Assembly (NCBI GenBank): GCA_934364765.1
Contig: CAKRMO010000003.1
Location: forward strand, 1 to 14,057
DNA from: an uncultured Bacteroidaceae bacterium
Lineage (GTDB): Bacteria > Bacteroidota > Bacteroidia > Bacteroidales > Bacteroidaceae
Direction: 5' to 3'
Length of the DNA: 14,057 bases
In this document: one piece after another, positions 1-8,105 of the stretch
Layout: the number at the start of each line of letters is the position of its first letter
Position numbering within the stretch: position 1 is the first letter of the stretch
Translations under genes and position numbers: made by a program
The notes under the pieces: generated by a model
Seen by the model: only the letters and a program-made list of their open reading frames with translations
Database searches by the model: none
Told to the model about the DNA's origin: nothing

Positions 1-352
1 TTTTTGTTTTTTTTACAAAACCGGACGCCAAACCCGGCACCACGTTCCAATAACGGCATACAGGACGGTTCTTTCCACATTGCGCCGAAAAACCGGCGCG
101 GCAGAAAACCGGCGCAAAGCGAAAAACGCCTCCCCTTTTCCAAAACAGCCCGAAAACCACATGGGACATAGAAAAAACCATGTCCTATGCAGGAAAAATT
201 ATGTCTGATGTAATTCAAACTACACCAGACATAATTTTAGCGTTTGCAGGCATTTGAAAGCCAATGTCTTACACAAGCCTTGATGTTTTAGGACAAAACC
301 TTGTAATACAGCGGTTTGCGCCCTTTTCCGCCACATCTTGGGCGGAAGCTGC
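1..352. other. Non-coding left flank, downstream of the GH2 gene
   Basis: No credible gene is seen here. The stretch opens with a T-rich run and has a small GC-rich inverted repeat: TTGCGCCG at 80-87 can pair with CGGCGCAA at 110-117, and a second CGGCGC at 94-99 offers an alternative partner. Positions 162-262 hold copy 1 of the dispersed intergenic repeat, listed separately. A 70-residue minus-strand reading frame across the repeat has no recognisable features and is probably chance. Confidence 0.6.
162..262 (+). repeat. Dispersed intergenic repeat, copy 1
   Basis: This is the most diverged of four related copies. Positions 180-209 are identical over 30 nt to 4516-4545 in copy 2. The core reads ATGTCCTATGCAGG, then TTATGTCTGAT, then a partner arm ACACCAGAC, and the tail keeps a recognisable GCGTTTGCAGGC...TGAAA. 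GTCTG(A/G)TGTA arms flank a short AT-rich loop, so the transcript of either strand can form a stem-loop. Read on the minus strand it lies about 120 nt past the GH2 stop and is followed by ATAATTTTTCC, so it could end GH2 transcription. Extra pairing is possible between GGACAT (164-169) and ATGTCC (180-185). Confidence 0.75.
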
Positions 353-3300
353 CTATTCGGCGAGAATTTCCATCTCGGCGGCAGTTGCAAAATCCTGGCC
401 GTCGCAGGCGGAAAGGGCGGTGAAACGCACATAGCGCGCCTTTACGGGCTTGGCAAACTCCACACGCTTTTCCGTTTGGTTGTCCTCAAACTCCCCCTGC
501 GCCACAGCTTCCCCCCACGACTTGCCGTCCGTGCTTACCTGAACCTTGTAGCCCTTGATGCGTCCGTTGCGGTTGTGCTGGCGCGGAAGATACGTTATAC
601 CCTTTATCATCTTCACGCCTCCCGCGTCCAAATCCACCCAATGCGGATACTTGGCCACGGTTACGCTGTACACCGTATGCCAGAAAGTGTCGGGATTGCC
701 GTCGGTAAGGTGGGAAATGTCGCCTTCGCCCGCCTCAACGCTGCTTGCAAACACCACCTCGGTAGGTATGCGGTCTATCTTCGCAAAGCTCTCCACTGCC
801 TTCAATTGCGGCGAACGCGCATTCCACGCCTCCACTTTGCCGCCCTGGCGCAAGGCAAACGGGCCTGTGTATTTTTGCGCCCGCTTGCCGTTCAGACTGA
901 AATACACAGTTGCCGCAGAGTCCTGCGAAAGTATTGAAAGTTCTCCGTTTTTCGTTCTTTCCAAAACAAGCGGAGTGTCGCCCGAAACGCTCACCGCCGC
1001 CTTGCTGTCAATGTTTCCGTTCACAGGACGGATAATGAACCCGAAAGCGTGGGGCGAGGCTTTCACCACGTCCTCCGCAAGAGGGCCGCCCTGCCCGCAG
1101 CTGTTACCCCCGATGCCGGTTACGCCGCAGTCAAGATGCAGGTAAGCGTCCCCTGCGGCAGGAAGCTGGTAAGGATGTGCCGCCGTGTCGAGAGCCTGTT
1201 CCGAATAGGCAAGGGCTGAAACGCTCATGCTGCTTTTGGCGACAAACACAGCCCCCGCGCCCGAAGCGTCTGTAAGCGCACACCAGCGCACGTCCTCGTT
1301 GTTGCTCATGCTCTGCGGCTTTCCGAACGGCACGAACTGCCTCTCAACCGTGCTTTCGTACCTGCCAACAAACTGCCCGGTTTTGCGGTCGTTGTAATTG
1401 TTCACCGGACCGCGACCGTAGTATGTGTATTTGTGCATATTCTTCGGCACACGCAGCATATAGCCCAGACGCGGAAGCACAAGCGACTGTTTGTTCGAGC
1501 TTATGGAGCTTTCAAGTTCCACGCTGCCGTCGGGATATACAGTCCACACCTGCATTGCCGTGAACTTGAAATCGTCCCCGCCGAACGGTTTTCCGTCAGC
1601 AACCACACGTATTCTGCCCGAAGTGCCTCCCGTGCGCCTGTAAGCTTGAGGGGCCTGCGCCTCCACGGCATACGACACGACCACGCTGCCGTCCCTGCGG
1701 GTATATACGCTGCGGCGCGAGGCTCGGTGCCTGAGGTTGTTCAAGCCGTTTTCATACCAGGAATTATATGTCCAGTTGTCGTTGTCGAGGGGTGCGCGGA
1801 AAGCGACCACACATGGACCTTCGCCCGGAACTATTACGTTCTTCCCGCCGTAAACAAGCGAGCGCAGTGTGCCTTTAGCGTCATCAAACTCCGCGCTGAA
1901 GCCTTTTCCGCTCACCGTTATGCCGTTTGCGTTCACCGCGAGCTTGGGCGCGTCCCCCGCTGCCGCCTTGTCAATGCCCTCCCGCCGTTCGGCTGCCTTG
2001 ACAAGCAGTTGCTCTTCGGCCTGCACATAGCCTTTCTTTGCCCACGGCATATCCTGGGGCAACAGGAACTGTATGCGCACAAAATATTCCCTGCCGGCTT
2101 TCAACAATGATTTGTCTATGCGCAGCGGCACAAGCAGCTTGGTGCGCGGGGGTATCGACTTGATGTTTGCAAGAGTGCCTTTCGCCATCTCGTGTCCATC
2201 CTCCTCGAGCGTCCACCTTATGTCGTAAGCCGCCGGCTCGAAGTAGTTTTTGTTAAACAGCACCACCCTGCCGTTTCCTGTCTTCAAATCGCGGTTCACC
2301 GCCGCCGAAATGTTCTGGTAAACCTTCTTCACCTCAAAATACTGCGGTTTGGGCGAAAGATCTGCGAACATTATTCCGTCGAGACAGAAAGTGCCGTCGT
2401 TGGGATAGTCGCCGAAATCCCCGCCGTATGCCACGTAGCGTTTGCCTTGCGGAGTGTAGTTGTAAAGTCCGTGGTCAACCCATTCCCATATAGCCCCGCC
2501 GCAAAAGAAATTGGTGGATTCAATGGCGTTCCAGTAGTCAACAAGGTTTCCCGTGGCGTTGCCCATGGAATGTCCGTACTCCGAGATATGGAAAGGGTAT
2601 TTCAGCTTTGCCTCCCCCTTCACGGCATCCCTCACCCACGCTATGGAAGGATATTGGTTTGAGCCCATGTCAACTATATCGTTGTTGCGCTCGTACTGAA
2701 TTGGGCGGGAGGTGTCGAAGCCCTTTATCGCATCGTAGCAAGCCTTGAAATTCTCGCCGGGCCCCGCTTCGTTGCCCAGCGACCAAATAACTATCGAGGG
2801 ATGGTTCACTCCGGCGCGCACCATAGCCATTTCGCGTGCCACGTGTGCCGCCCTGAACTCCGCCACGTGCGACAGCGAGGCATCCCCATAATAATAAAGG
2901 TGGGACTCCAAGTTGCATTCGTCCTCAAGGTATATCCCGTATTTGTCGCAGAGATAATACCAGTAAGGATTGTCTGGGTAATGCGAGTTGCGCACGTGGT
3001 TTATGTTGGCGCGCTTCATTAGCATCACTTCCTCGAGCATCTGCTTGCGCGTAACGGCATGGCCTCTTTCGGGGTTTGTCTCGTGCCTGTTCACGCCTTT
3101 AAGCTTCACAGTGCGCCCGTTCACATAGAAGTATCTTCCCGCCTTGCCAAACTCGTCGTGCCTTGCGGGAGTGTCGCGTATTTCCACTTTGCGGAAACCA
3201 GTGTAGGTGGAGAAAGTCTCCACAGTCCTGCCTTTGCCGTCCTTCAGCTCGCCCACAAGCACATACCTCCACGGGGCTTCGGCCGACCAATGCTTGGCGT

Positions 3301-4369
3301 TAGGCACGGTGAGCTGCATTTCGCACTGTTCCTTTCCGCCGCGTGTTATGTCGTGAACAGCCGCCGATGCGCGTGCAGCCGGCGTGTCAGCCGCCTTGTC
3401 GCCGTAAAGCTCCACCGGGTACAGGGCGCAATGCACGCTGTAACGCTTTGCGTCCTTGCGCGAAAGGTTGTCAACCGACAGCCTCACGTTGAGTGCGCCG
3501 TTTATATAGTTGCTGTCAAAGTCGGGAACGGCAACCACATCGCGCACGCGGACTTCCGGCACGGACGTGAGGTACACCGAACGTATAATCCCCGCCATGC
3601 GGAACATATCCTGCGTTTCGAGAAACGAGCCGTCGCTGTTGCGGTAAACCTCCACGGCTATGCGGTTTTCGCCCCCTTTCAGATATTCCGTTATGTCGAA
3701 CTGCGCAAGGCAGCGCGAGTTTTTCGAGAAGCCCACATACTTTCCGTTCACCCACAGATAAAAGAACGAATCAACGCCGTCGAAGTTCAGCATCACGCGG
3801 CGTTTCCTCCAATTTGCCGGAACGGTGAAAGTGCGCACGTACTGTCCAACCTCGTTGCGGTATTTGTATGAAGTCCAGGTTTCGGGCGGCTCGCGCATCA
3901 CGCCCTTGCGCCAGTCGCCGGCCTCCACCTTGTGATAGAAAACCGCGCCCTGGTTCACATAAACCGGAATGCCGTATTTGTGAGTGCCGTCCCTGCCAAT
4001 CCCGGCAACGTTCCACGCCGAAGGCACTTCTATGCCGTCCCAGCCGCCGGTTGCCGCAGCGTCTTTTTCAAAGCCCTTTATTCTTCCGTCAGGATTAGCC
4101 GACCAATGGAACTTCCAAACGCCGTCGAGCGGGAGGAAATACTCGCTGTTTTCGGGCAGCACCCTCTTGGCGGCGTCCACGTCTTGGAACGAGAAAAACC
4201 ACGCATGAGGCAATTCCTTGTTCAGCGACAATCTTCCGGGCGACTGCCATTCGTCGCCAACCGGCGCCGCCATTCCGCCAAACATATACCCGTCAAGATG
4301 CTGCGCCGTTGCTCCCGCCCCCCACAGGGACACGCCAAGCAAAGCCGCAATAAAAAGCCTTTTTGTCAT
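353..4369 (-). CDS. Secreted GH2 beta-galactosidase with C-terminal F5/8 type C domain
   Basis: A 1338-residue LacZ-type glycoside hydrolase family 2 enzyme, predicted to remove terminal beta-galactose outside the cytoplasm. The N-terminus is a signal peptide (residues 1 to about 22, MTKRLFIAALLGVSLWGAGA). Next come the GH2 sugar-binding domain (about 45-270), an immunoglobulin-like domain (about 272-398) and the TIM barrel (about 400-690). Visible catalytic motifs are GVNRHE (425-430), SLGNEAG with acid/base Glu534, ISEYGHSMGN with nucleophile Glu597, and GGAIWEWVDHG (624-634). A beta-galactosidase small-chain domain follows (about 808-1120). The last 200 residues add a chitobiase C-terminal-like segment (about 1133-1187) and a discoidin/CBM32-like domain (about 1205-1338) with YVRF near its end. 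That makes it about 300 residues longer than E. coli LacZ. The start follows directly from the signal peptide. The family call is firm; substrate linkage is not visible, and host or plant galactosides are both possible. Confidence 0.95.
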   Translation of the reverse strand: MTKRLFIAALLGVSLWGAGATAQHLDGYMFGGMAAPVGDEWQSPGRLSLNKELPHAWFFSFQDVDAAKRVLPENSEYFLPLDGVWKFHWSANPDGRIKGFEKDAAATGGWDGIEVPSAWNVAGIGRDGTHKYGIPVYVNQGAVFYHKVEAGDWRKGVMREPPETWTSYKYRNEVGQYVRTFTVPANWRKRRVMLNFDGVDSFFYLWVNGKYVGFSKNSRCLAQFDITEYLKGGENRIAVEVYRNSDGSFLETQDMFRMAGIIRSVYLTSVPEVRVRDVVAVPDFDSNYINGALNVRLSVDNLSRKDAKRYSVHCALYPVELYGDKAADTPAARASAAVHDITRGGKEQCEMQLTVPNAKHWSAEAPWRYVLVGELKDGKGRTVETFSTYTGFRKVEIRDTPARHDEFGKAGRYFYVNGRTVKLKGVNRHETNPERGHAVTRKQMLEEVMLMKRANINHVRNSHYPDNPYWYYLCDKYGIYLEDECNLESHLYYYGDASLSHVAEFRAAHVAREMAMVRAGVNHPSIVIWSLGNEAGPGENFKACYDAIKGFDTSRPIQYERNNDIVDMGSNQYPSIAWVRDAVKGEAKLKYPFHISEYGHSMGNATGNLVDYWNAIESTNFFCGGAIWEWVDHGLYNYTPQGKRYVAYGGDFGDYPNDGTFCLDGIMFADLSPKPQYFEVKKVYQNISAAVNRDLKTGNGRVVLFNKNYFEPAAYDIRWTLEEDGHEMAKGTLANIKSIPPRTKLLVPLRIDKSLLKAGREYFVRIQFLLPQDMPWAKKGYVQAEEQLLVKAAERREGIDKAAAGDAPKLAVNANGITVSGKGFSAEFDDAKGTLRSLVYGGKNVIVPGEGPCVVAFRAPLDNDNWTYNSWYENGLNNLRHRASRRSVYTRRDGSVVVSYAVEAQAPQAYRRTGGTSGRIRVVADGKPFGGDDFKFTAMQVWTVYPDGSVELESSISSNKQSLVLPRLGYMLRVPKNMHKYTYYGRGPVNNYNDRKTGQFVGRYESTVERQFVPFGKPQSMSNNEDVRWCALTDASGAGAVFVAKSSMSVSALAYSEQALDTAAHPYQLPAAGDAYLHLDCGVTGIGGNSCGQGGPLAEDVVKASPHAFGFIIRPVNGNIDSKAAVSVSGDTPLVLERTKNGELSILSQDSAATVYFSLNGKRAQKYTGPFALRQGGKVEAWNARSPQLKAVESFAKIDRIPTEVVFASSVEAGEGDISHLTDGNPDTFWHTVYSVTVAKYPHWVDLDAGGVKMIKGITYLPRQHNRNGRIKGYKVQVSTDGKSWGEAVAQGEFEDNQTEKRVEFAKPVKARYVRFTALSACDGQDFATAAEMEILAE

Positions 4370-4399
4370 CTGTTTTCATTTTTTCGGTGAAACCCACGG

Positions 4400-4407
4400 C
4401 AAATATA
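4400..4407 (-). promoter_or_regulatory. Candidate -7 element of the GH2 promoter
   Basis: On the minus strand this reads TATATTTG, a full match to the Bacteroidetes -7 consensus TAnnTTTG, 30 nt ahead of the GH2 ATG. I see no TTTG at the usual distance upstream, so the call rests on the -7 element and its position alone. Confidence 0.45.
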
Positions 4408-4489
4408 AACACAATTCGCGGAATATGCGCGAGGGCGGCACAAGAGTTCCACGTTCCGGGTGCAGCCAAACGCCTGCGGACGATGCGGA

Positions 4490-4600
4490 AAATCATATCA
4501 GACATAAAAAAAACTATGTCCTATGCAGGAAAAATTATGTCTGATATAATCCAAACTACATCAGACCTTTTTTTGCCGCTTGCAAACCTCTGAAAAACAA
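4490..4600 (+). repeat. Dispersed intergenic repeat, copy 2
   Basis: The copy lies in the divergent region between the GH2 gene and nagA. ATATCAGACATAA (4496-4508) is a perfect inverted match to TTATGTCTGATAT (4535-4547). A second arm pair, GTCTGATATA (4539-4548) with TACATCAGAC (4557-4566), is followed by CTTTTTTT, which has the form of a rho-independent terminator on the plus strand. The tail GCCGCTTGCAAACCTCTGAAAAACAAA matches copy 3 closely. Because GTCTGATAT can pair either way, two alternative hairpins are possible. Confidence 0.85.
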
Positions 4601-4868
4601 ACCGTTACAAAAAAGCATCTCTCAACAGGCCATTTCTCTGGAAACCAACAACTCACGCTTATTGTGGGCGTTCCGTGGATTTCTCCAACGGCAGACGGCA
4701 GCATATCCTCCCGCCAAACCTTTCGCGAAAAGGCGGCAAAAGGGCGTTTGCCTTTTTTCACACATATAATATGCGGCTTCCGCGCCACAGTAAGAAATAA
4801 AATAGTAATTTTGGGTTTCAAAACAAGAACAGCCTGATTACAGGCAGGATTTAAGCATTTACAAAACC
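4601..4868. other. Upstream region of nagA, no gene seen
   Basis: No protein or RNA gene is recognised. Short open frames on both strands lack family features. The stretch carries the candidate nagA -7 element at 4806-4813 and an AT-rich leader. I see no riboswitch-like conserved core. Confidence 0.55.
4806..4813 (+). promoter_or_regulatory. Candidate -7 element of the nagA promoter
   Basis: TAATTTTG matches TAnnTTTG and lies 55 nt before the nagA ATG. No TTTG is present about 19 nt upstream, so this is a partial promoter match only. Confidence 0.4.
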
Positions 4869-6044
4869 ATGCTGACACAGATACTCAACGGCAGAATACT
4901 CACCCCCCAAGGCTGGATAAGGGGAGGCTCGGTAATTATCGACGGCAACAGGATTATAGAAGTGTCGAACAACGAGCTGCACATAGAAAGCGCACGCTTC
5001 TTCGACGCCAACGGCTGCTACATCGTACCCGGCGGAATAGACATCCATGTGCACGGCGGAGGCGGCAGGGACTTCATGGAAGGCACAGAAGAGGCTTTCC
5101 GGAAAGCCATAAACACCCATATGTTCTACGGCACGACCTCCATTCTCCCCACGCTTTCGTCATCCACCGTGCCCATGATAAAGGCTGCGGTGAAAACCAC
5201 GGAGAAACTCATGGCGCAGCCCGACAGTCCGGTGCTCGGACTCCACCTCGAAGGCCCATATTTCAACAAACAGATGGCGGGAGGACAGCTGCCCGAAAAC
5301 ATAAAGGACCCCACGCCAATGGACTACCGCCCGCTGCTCGACTCGACAAACTGCATAAAGCGTTGGGACGAAGCCCCGGAACTTCCCGGCACGGTTGAGT
5401 TCGGACGCACCTGCGTTGAGCACGGAGTGCTGCCGTGCGTGGCACACACCCAGGCAAACTACCACGATGTGCGCACGGCATACGAAGTGGGCTTCACACA
5501 CGCCACGCACTTCTACAACGCCATGCCGGGCTTCCACAAAAACCACGAATACAAATACGAGGGGACGGTGGAGAGCGTTTACCTTATCGACGACATGACA
5601 GTTGAGGTAATTGCCGACGGAAAGCACGTGCCCACAACAATACTCAACCTTGTTTACAAGATAAAGGGGCCCGACCGCACGGCTCTCATAACCGACGCGC
5701 TGGCTTGCGCGGCAAGCGATTCGCAAACGGCTTTCGACCCGCGTGTAATCATAGAGGACGGCGTGTGCAAGCTCGCCGACCACTCAGCCCTTGCAGGAAG
5801 CATCGCAACCATGGACAGGCTCATACGCACCATGGTGCAGAAAGTGGAGATACCGCTCGGAGAAGCGTGCCGCATGGCTTCGGAAACGCCGGCGAGGATT
5901 ATCGGCGTTGACAAGCGCAAGGGCACTCTCGAAAAAGGGAAGGATGCCGACATAATGATGTTCGACCCGGAACTTAACCTGAAATGCGTGATTGCAATGG
6001 GACGCGTGATACGCAACGAGCTGCCCAACCACGTTGTAATCTGA
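4869..6044 (+). CDS. nagA: N-acetylglucosamine-6-phosphate deacetylase
   Basis: A 391-residue cytoplasmic amidohydrolase that removes acetate from GlcNAc-6-phosphate, giving glucosamine-6-phosphate on the way to fructose-6-phosphate or cell-wall precursors. Family motifs occur in order: PGGIDIHVHGGGG with metal-binding His60 and His62, HLEGPYF with Glu128, VAHTQA with His193, THATHFYNAM with His214, DGKH at 250-253, TDA with the catalytic Asp276, and LAGS at 308-311. The closing segment PARIIGVDKRKGTLEKGKDAD is typical of amidohydrolases. Keeping HxH at the first metal site resembles the B. subtilis type, whereas E. coli NagA has lost those histidines, so a two-metal site is likely (inference). 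Length is normal for the family. The upstream sequence has no clear Shine-Dalgarno. The gene is alone in its unit: no nagB is adjacent, and a terminator follows. Confidence 0.96.
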   Translation: MLTQILNGRILTPQGWIRGGSVIIDGNRIIEVSNNELHIESARFFDANGCYIVPGGIDIHVHGGGGRDFMEGTEEAFRKAINTHMFYGTTSILPTLSSSTVPMIKAAVKTTEKLMAQPDSPVLGLHLEGPYFNKQMAGGQLPENIKDPTPMDYRPLLDSTNCIKRWDEAPELPGTVEFGRTCVEHGVLPCVAHTQANYHDVRTAYEVGFTHATHFYNAMPGFHKNHEYKYEGTVESVYLIDDMTVEVIADGKHVPTTILNLVYKIKGPDRTALITDALACAASDSQTAFDPRVIIEDGVCKLADHSALAGSIATMDRLIRTMVQKVEIPLGEACRMASETPARIIGVDKRKGTLEKGKDADIMMFDPELNLKCVIAMGRVIRNELPNHVVI

Positions 6045-6087
6045 ACAAGGCGCGAAAACACCGCAACCATAAAAGACTATACAGATA

Positions 6088-6124
6088 TTCCGCGCAGCCC
6101 GATGAGGACTGCGCGGAACTTTTT
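6088..6124 (+). terminator. Rho-independent terminator of nagA
   Basis: A perfect 10-bp stem, TTCCGCGCAG (6088-6097) with CTGCGCGGAA (6109-6118), closes an 11-nt loop and is followed by CTTTTT. It begins 43 nt past the nagA stop codon. Confidence 0.85.
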
Positions 6125-6152
6125 CCCACGGCAACCGCCCCGCTTCAAAACA

Positions 6153-6190
6153 AAAATCCCCTCCGCCCTATACGGAGGGGATTTTGCCTG
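6153..6190. terminator. Bidirectional terminator between convergent nagA and the 6195-7784 gene
   Basis: A 13-bp perfect stem, AAAATCCCCTCCG (6153-6165) with CGGAGGGGATTTT (6173-6185), encloses a 7-nt loop. The A-tract on one side and T-tract on the other let it work in both directions. On the minus strand it starts 9 nt past the stop of the secreted-protein gene and is followed by TTTTTGTTTTG, so its main role is probably there, with nagA having its own hairpin just before. Confidence 0.85.
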
Positions 6191-6194
6191 TATG

Positions 6195-7784
6195 TCATTT
6201 CTTCATAATCTTCTTTCCGTCCATTATGTAAAGCCCGGCGGGAAGGTTCTCCGCCGCAGTGTTCAGCTTAACGCCCTCAATGGTGTATATTCCGCTTTTC
6301 GCTGTCCCGGCATCCGTCTTCACGCTCCCCACTCCAACAGGTGTGCTTTCGCTCTCTATCACCAGCGGGGCCTGCAATATGTTGCCGTCTCCAAGATAGA
6401 AATACGGAGCTTTGAACGTTGCATTCTCAGGAGACACAATCCGACATCTTGCAAGTTTCACGTCGCCCCACGCAAGCGCAATGGGCGTTCCGTCGGGCCC
6501 GCAGTTCAGTTTAACGTTCGAATTGTCTATCCACAGCGTGCGGTAATTGTCCCCGGTGCTGCGCAAAGCCTTGCCCTCCGCCGCAAACGGCGCGGCAAAC
6601 AGCGACGCGGCGTTCCGATCCAAAGGCCTGCTCGAACCTACCGCGCCCAATCCTATCGGGATAAAACCGTTTATCTCCAAATTGCAGTCTTTTATGGAAA
6701 CGTTGTAATCATCATAGCCTCCGCCAAGAAGCACCATGAAAACGCTAGACTCCTTTTGCTCATAGTCTCCGGTCAGTTTGAGTTCGCCGCCTTTCACGCC
6801 GCAAATGCTCACCGTATCAACAAGCCCCACAATTAGGCAACAACCTTTGGCGCGTGCATCTGACGAGGATGTGTTTTTTATCTCATTCCTGCCTTTCACC
6901 ACAATGTTCACGCCGTTTTCCGCTATAACAAGCGTTCCGTCAATCTTCGCATTATCAAGCGTGAGGGTTTTTGTTTCCCAGTCATAGTCGGCCTTTCCCT
7001 CCACGCAGTCGAACACTGACAAATCCCCGCAGTTTTCCTCATTCACGTAATACGTGCTGTCATCGTTCACTATGAATATCCTGAAAAGTTGCACAGGGGC
7101 TATGGAAAGCGTGTCAGAAACAAGTTTGCCGTCCTTTGCCATGCCGCGAAGCCCTGCGTCGAAAGCCGCCCCTTCGGGCGACACCATCCTTACGGCCTCG
7201 CCATTATACCCCGCCACGTCGCTCATGGCGCATTCCGTCCCGAACAGCTCAAGCCCGCTCCGCAAAACATAAAGCCCCGCATTGCTCCCTTTGCCGGCTA
7301 TGCCGTATTTACCGAACGCCAATACGTTGGTTTCGTTAATCTCCAGCGTGTCTCCCACCACAATTGCGGCATAACCGCCGGAAGCCATGCACAGCAGCGC
7401 ACCCTCAACGTTAGGGGAACTCAGCCTGCCGCCTTTTTCAAACACGATGCACGGAGCACCGACAGTGAAAACGGTATCCTCGAATCCGTATGCCACTTCC
7501 AGGGACTTTTCCGCCCATATCCCGGGTTTGCCGTCCTTAGCCTCAATTTTTGCGCCACGCATATAGAGGACGTTTGAATACTCATCGTACCATATAGTGC
7601 CGCTCACGCCGTCTATCACCGTAAGGTCGTTGCAGTTTTGGTCGGTTACTTTCACGCCCGCAACCTCCAAACCATAGTACTCGTCAGCCTGTGCGTTTTG
7701 CGGCACAAACACAGCCGCCATTGCAACCGCCGCCATCAGCAGCACGCGCCGAACATTAAAGTTTCCAAGGGTAAAATGTTTCAT
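6195..7784 (-). CDS. Secreted two-module repeat protein of unknown function
   Basis: A 529-residue exported protein I cannot assign to a characterised family. A signal peptide is clear (basic start, hydrophobic residues 14-26, then QNAQA before about 33). The mature part appears to be two copies of one module. Residues 38-82 (GLEVAGVKVT..NCNDLTVIDGVSG) align with 234-282 (FRIFIVNDDSTYYVNEENCGDLSVFDCVEG), each ending in YD....L.L..AKI. The module ends also match: RMVSPEGAAFDA (199-210) and RIVSPENATFKA (448-459). The even beta-strand rhythm suggests a beta-helix or beta-sandwich, like carbohydrate-binding surface proteins of Bacteroidales (DUF4353-like; inference). The C-terminus, GIYTIEGVKLN...LPAGLYIMDGKKIMKK, resembles tails of many secreted Bacteroidales proteins and may be a sorting or anchoring signal. 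It has its own promoter and terminator. Confidence 0.85.
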   Translation of the reverse strand: MKHFTLGNFNVRRVLLMAAVAMAAVFVPQNAQADEYYGLEVAGVKVTDQNCNDLTVIDGVSGTIWYDEYSNVLYMRGAKIEAKDGKPGIWAEKSLEVAYGFEDTVFTVGAPCIVFEKGGRLSSPNVEGALLCMASGGYAAIVVGDTLEINETNVLAFGKYGIAGKGSNAGLYVLRSGLELFGTECAMSDVAGYNGEAVRMVSPEGAAFDAGLRGMAKDGKLVSDTLSIAPVQLFRIFIVNDDSTYYVNEENCGDLSVFDCVEGKADYDWETKTLTLDNAKIDGTLVIAENGVNIVVKGRNEIKNTSSSDARAKGCCLIVGLVDTVSICGVKGGELKLTGDYEQKESSVFMVLLGGGYDDYNVSIKDCNLEINGFIPIGLGAVGSSRPLDRNAASLFAAPFAAEGKALRSTGDNYRTLWIDNSNVKLNCGPDGTPIALAWGDVKLARCRIVSPENATFKAPYFYLGDGNILQAPLVIESESTPVGVGSVKTDAGTAKSGIYTIEGVKLNTAAENLPAGLYIMDGKKIMKK

Positions 7785-7849
7785 TGTTTTATTATTTGGT
7801 TGTTATGCTCCTGTTTTACGCTTTTACGGCTTTCCACAGCCTGTTTTTG

Positions 7850-7883
7850 CAAAGATAAGATTTATTTTCTCATTTTCAGCAAA
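7850..7883 (-). promoter_or_regulatory. Promoter of the secreted repeat-protein gene
   Basis: On the minus strand TTTG (7880-7883) is followed after 22 nt by TATCTTTG (7850-7857), matching the Bacteroidetes -33 and -7 elements. The predicted leader to the ATG is about 60 nt and AT-rich. Confidence 0.6.
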
Positions 7884-7940
7884 ATGCGGAAAATCGGCGC
7901 ATTTTTCACAATGTATCGGCGGCGGTTTGCGCGGTGGCGC

Positions 7941-7964
7941 AAAGGGCGTATGCCATACGCCCCT
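7941..7964 (+). repeat. GGGCGTATGCCATACGCCC palindromic element, copy A
   Basis: GGGCGTATG (7944-7952) and CATACGCCC (7954-7962) form a 9-bp inverted repeat around one base. The 24 nt from 7941 to 7964 are identical to the reverse complement of 13921-13944. A GCGG-TG context precedes both. The element lies 27 nt from dispersed repeat copy 3, and the other copy also neighbours a copy of that repeat. Confidence 0.8.
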
Positions 7965-7990
7965 ACAATTCGCGCAAAACCAATACCGCT

Positions 7991-8105
7991 AAAATTACAT
8001 TTGATGTAGGAAAAACTATGTCCTATGTAGAAAAAATTATGTCTGATATAATTTAAACTACATCAGACCTTTTTTCACCGCTTACAAGTCTCTGAAAAAC
8101 AAAAA
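7991..8105 (+). repeat. Dispersed intergenic repeat, copy 3
   Basis: The copy lies between the 3' end of the permease gene and the start of the secreted repeat-protein gene. Its first 28 nt (7991-8018, containing TACATTTGATGTA) are identical to the reverse complement of 13803-13830 in copy 4. The core is CTATGTCCTATGTAG, then TTATGTCTGATATAAT, then the partner arm ACTACATCAGACC with T6, and the tail ends CTGAAAAACAAA. On the minus strand the hairpin GTCTGATGTA/TATATCAGAC is followed by ATAATTTTTTC about 130 nt past the permease stop, so it could end that operon. Confidence 0.88.

Noticed and set aside
3059..3871. 270-residue plus-strand open frame inside the GH2 gene, with other antisense frames (338-937, 1433-2110)
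   Set aside because: They lie opposite a clearly conserved GH2 coding sequence, and the translations are rich in Arg, His and Cys without motifs.
5160..5783. 207-residue minus-strand open frame opposite nagA
   Set aside because: It is an antisense shadow; nagA on the plus strand has the full amidohydrolase motif set.
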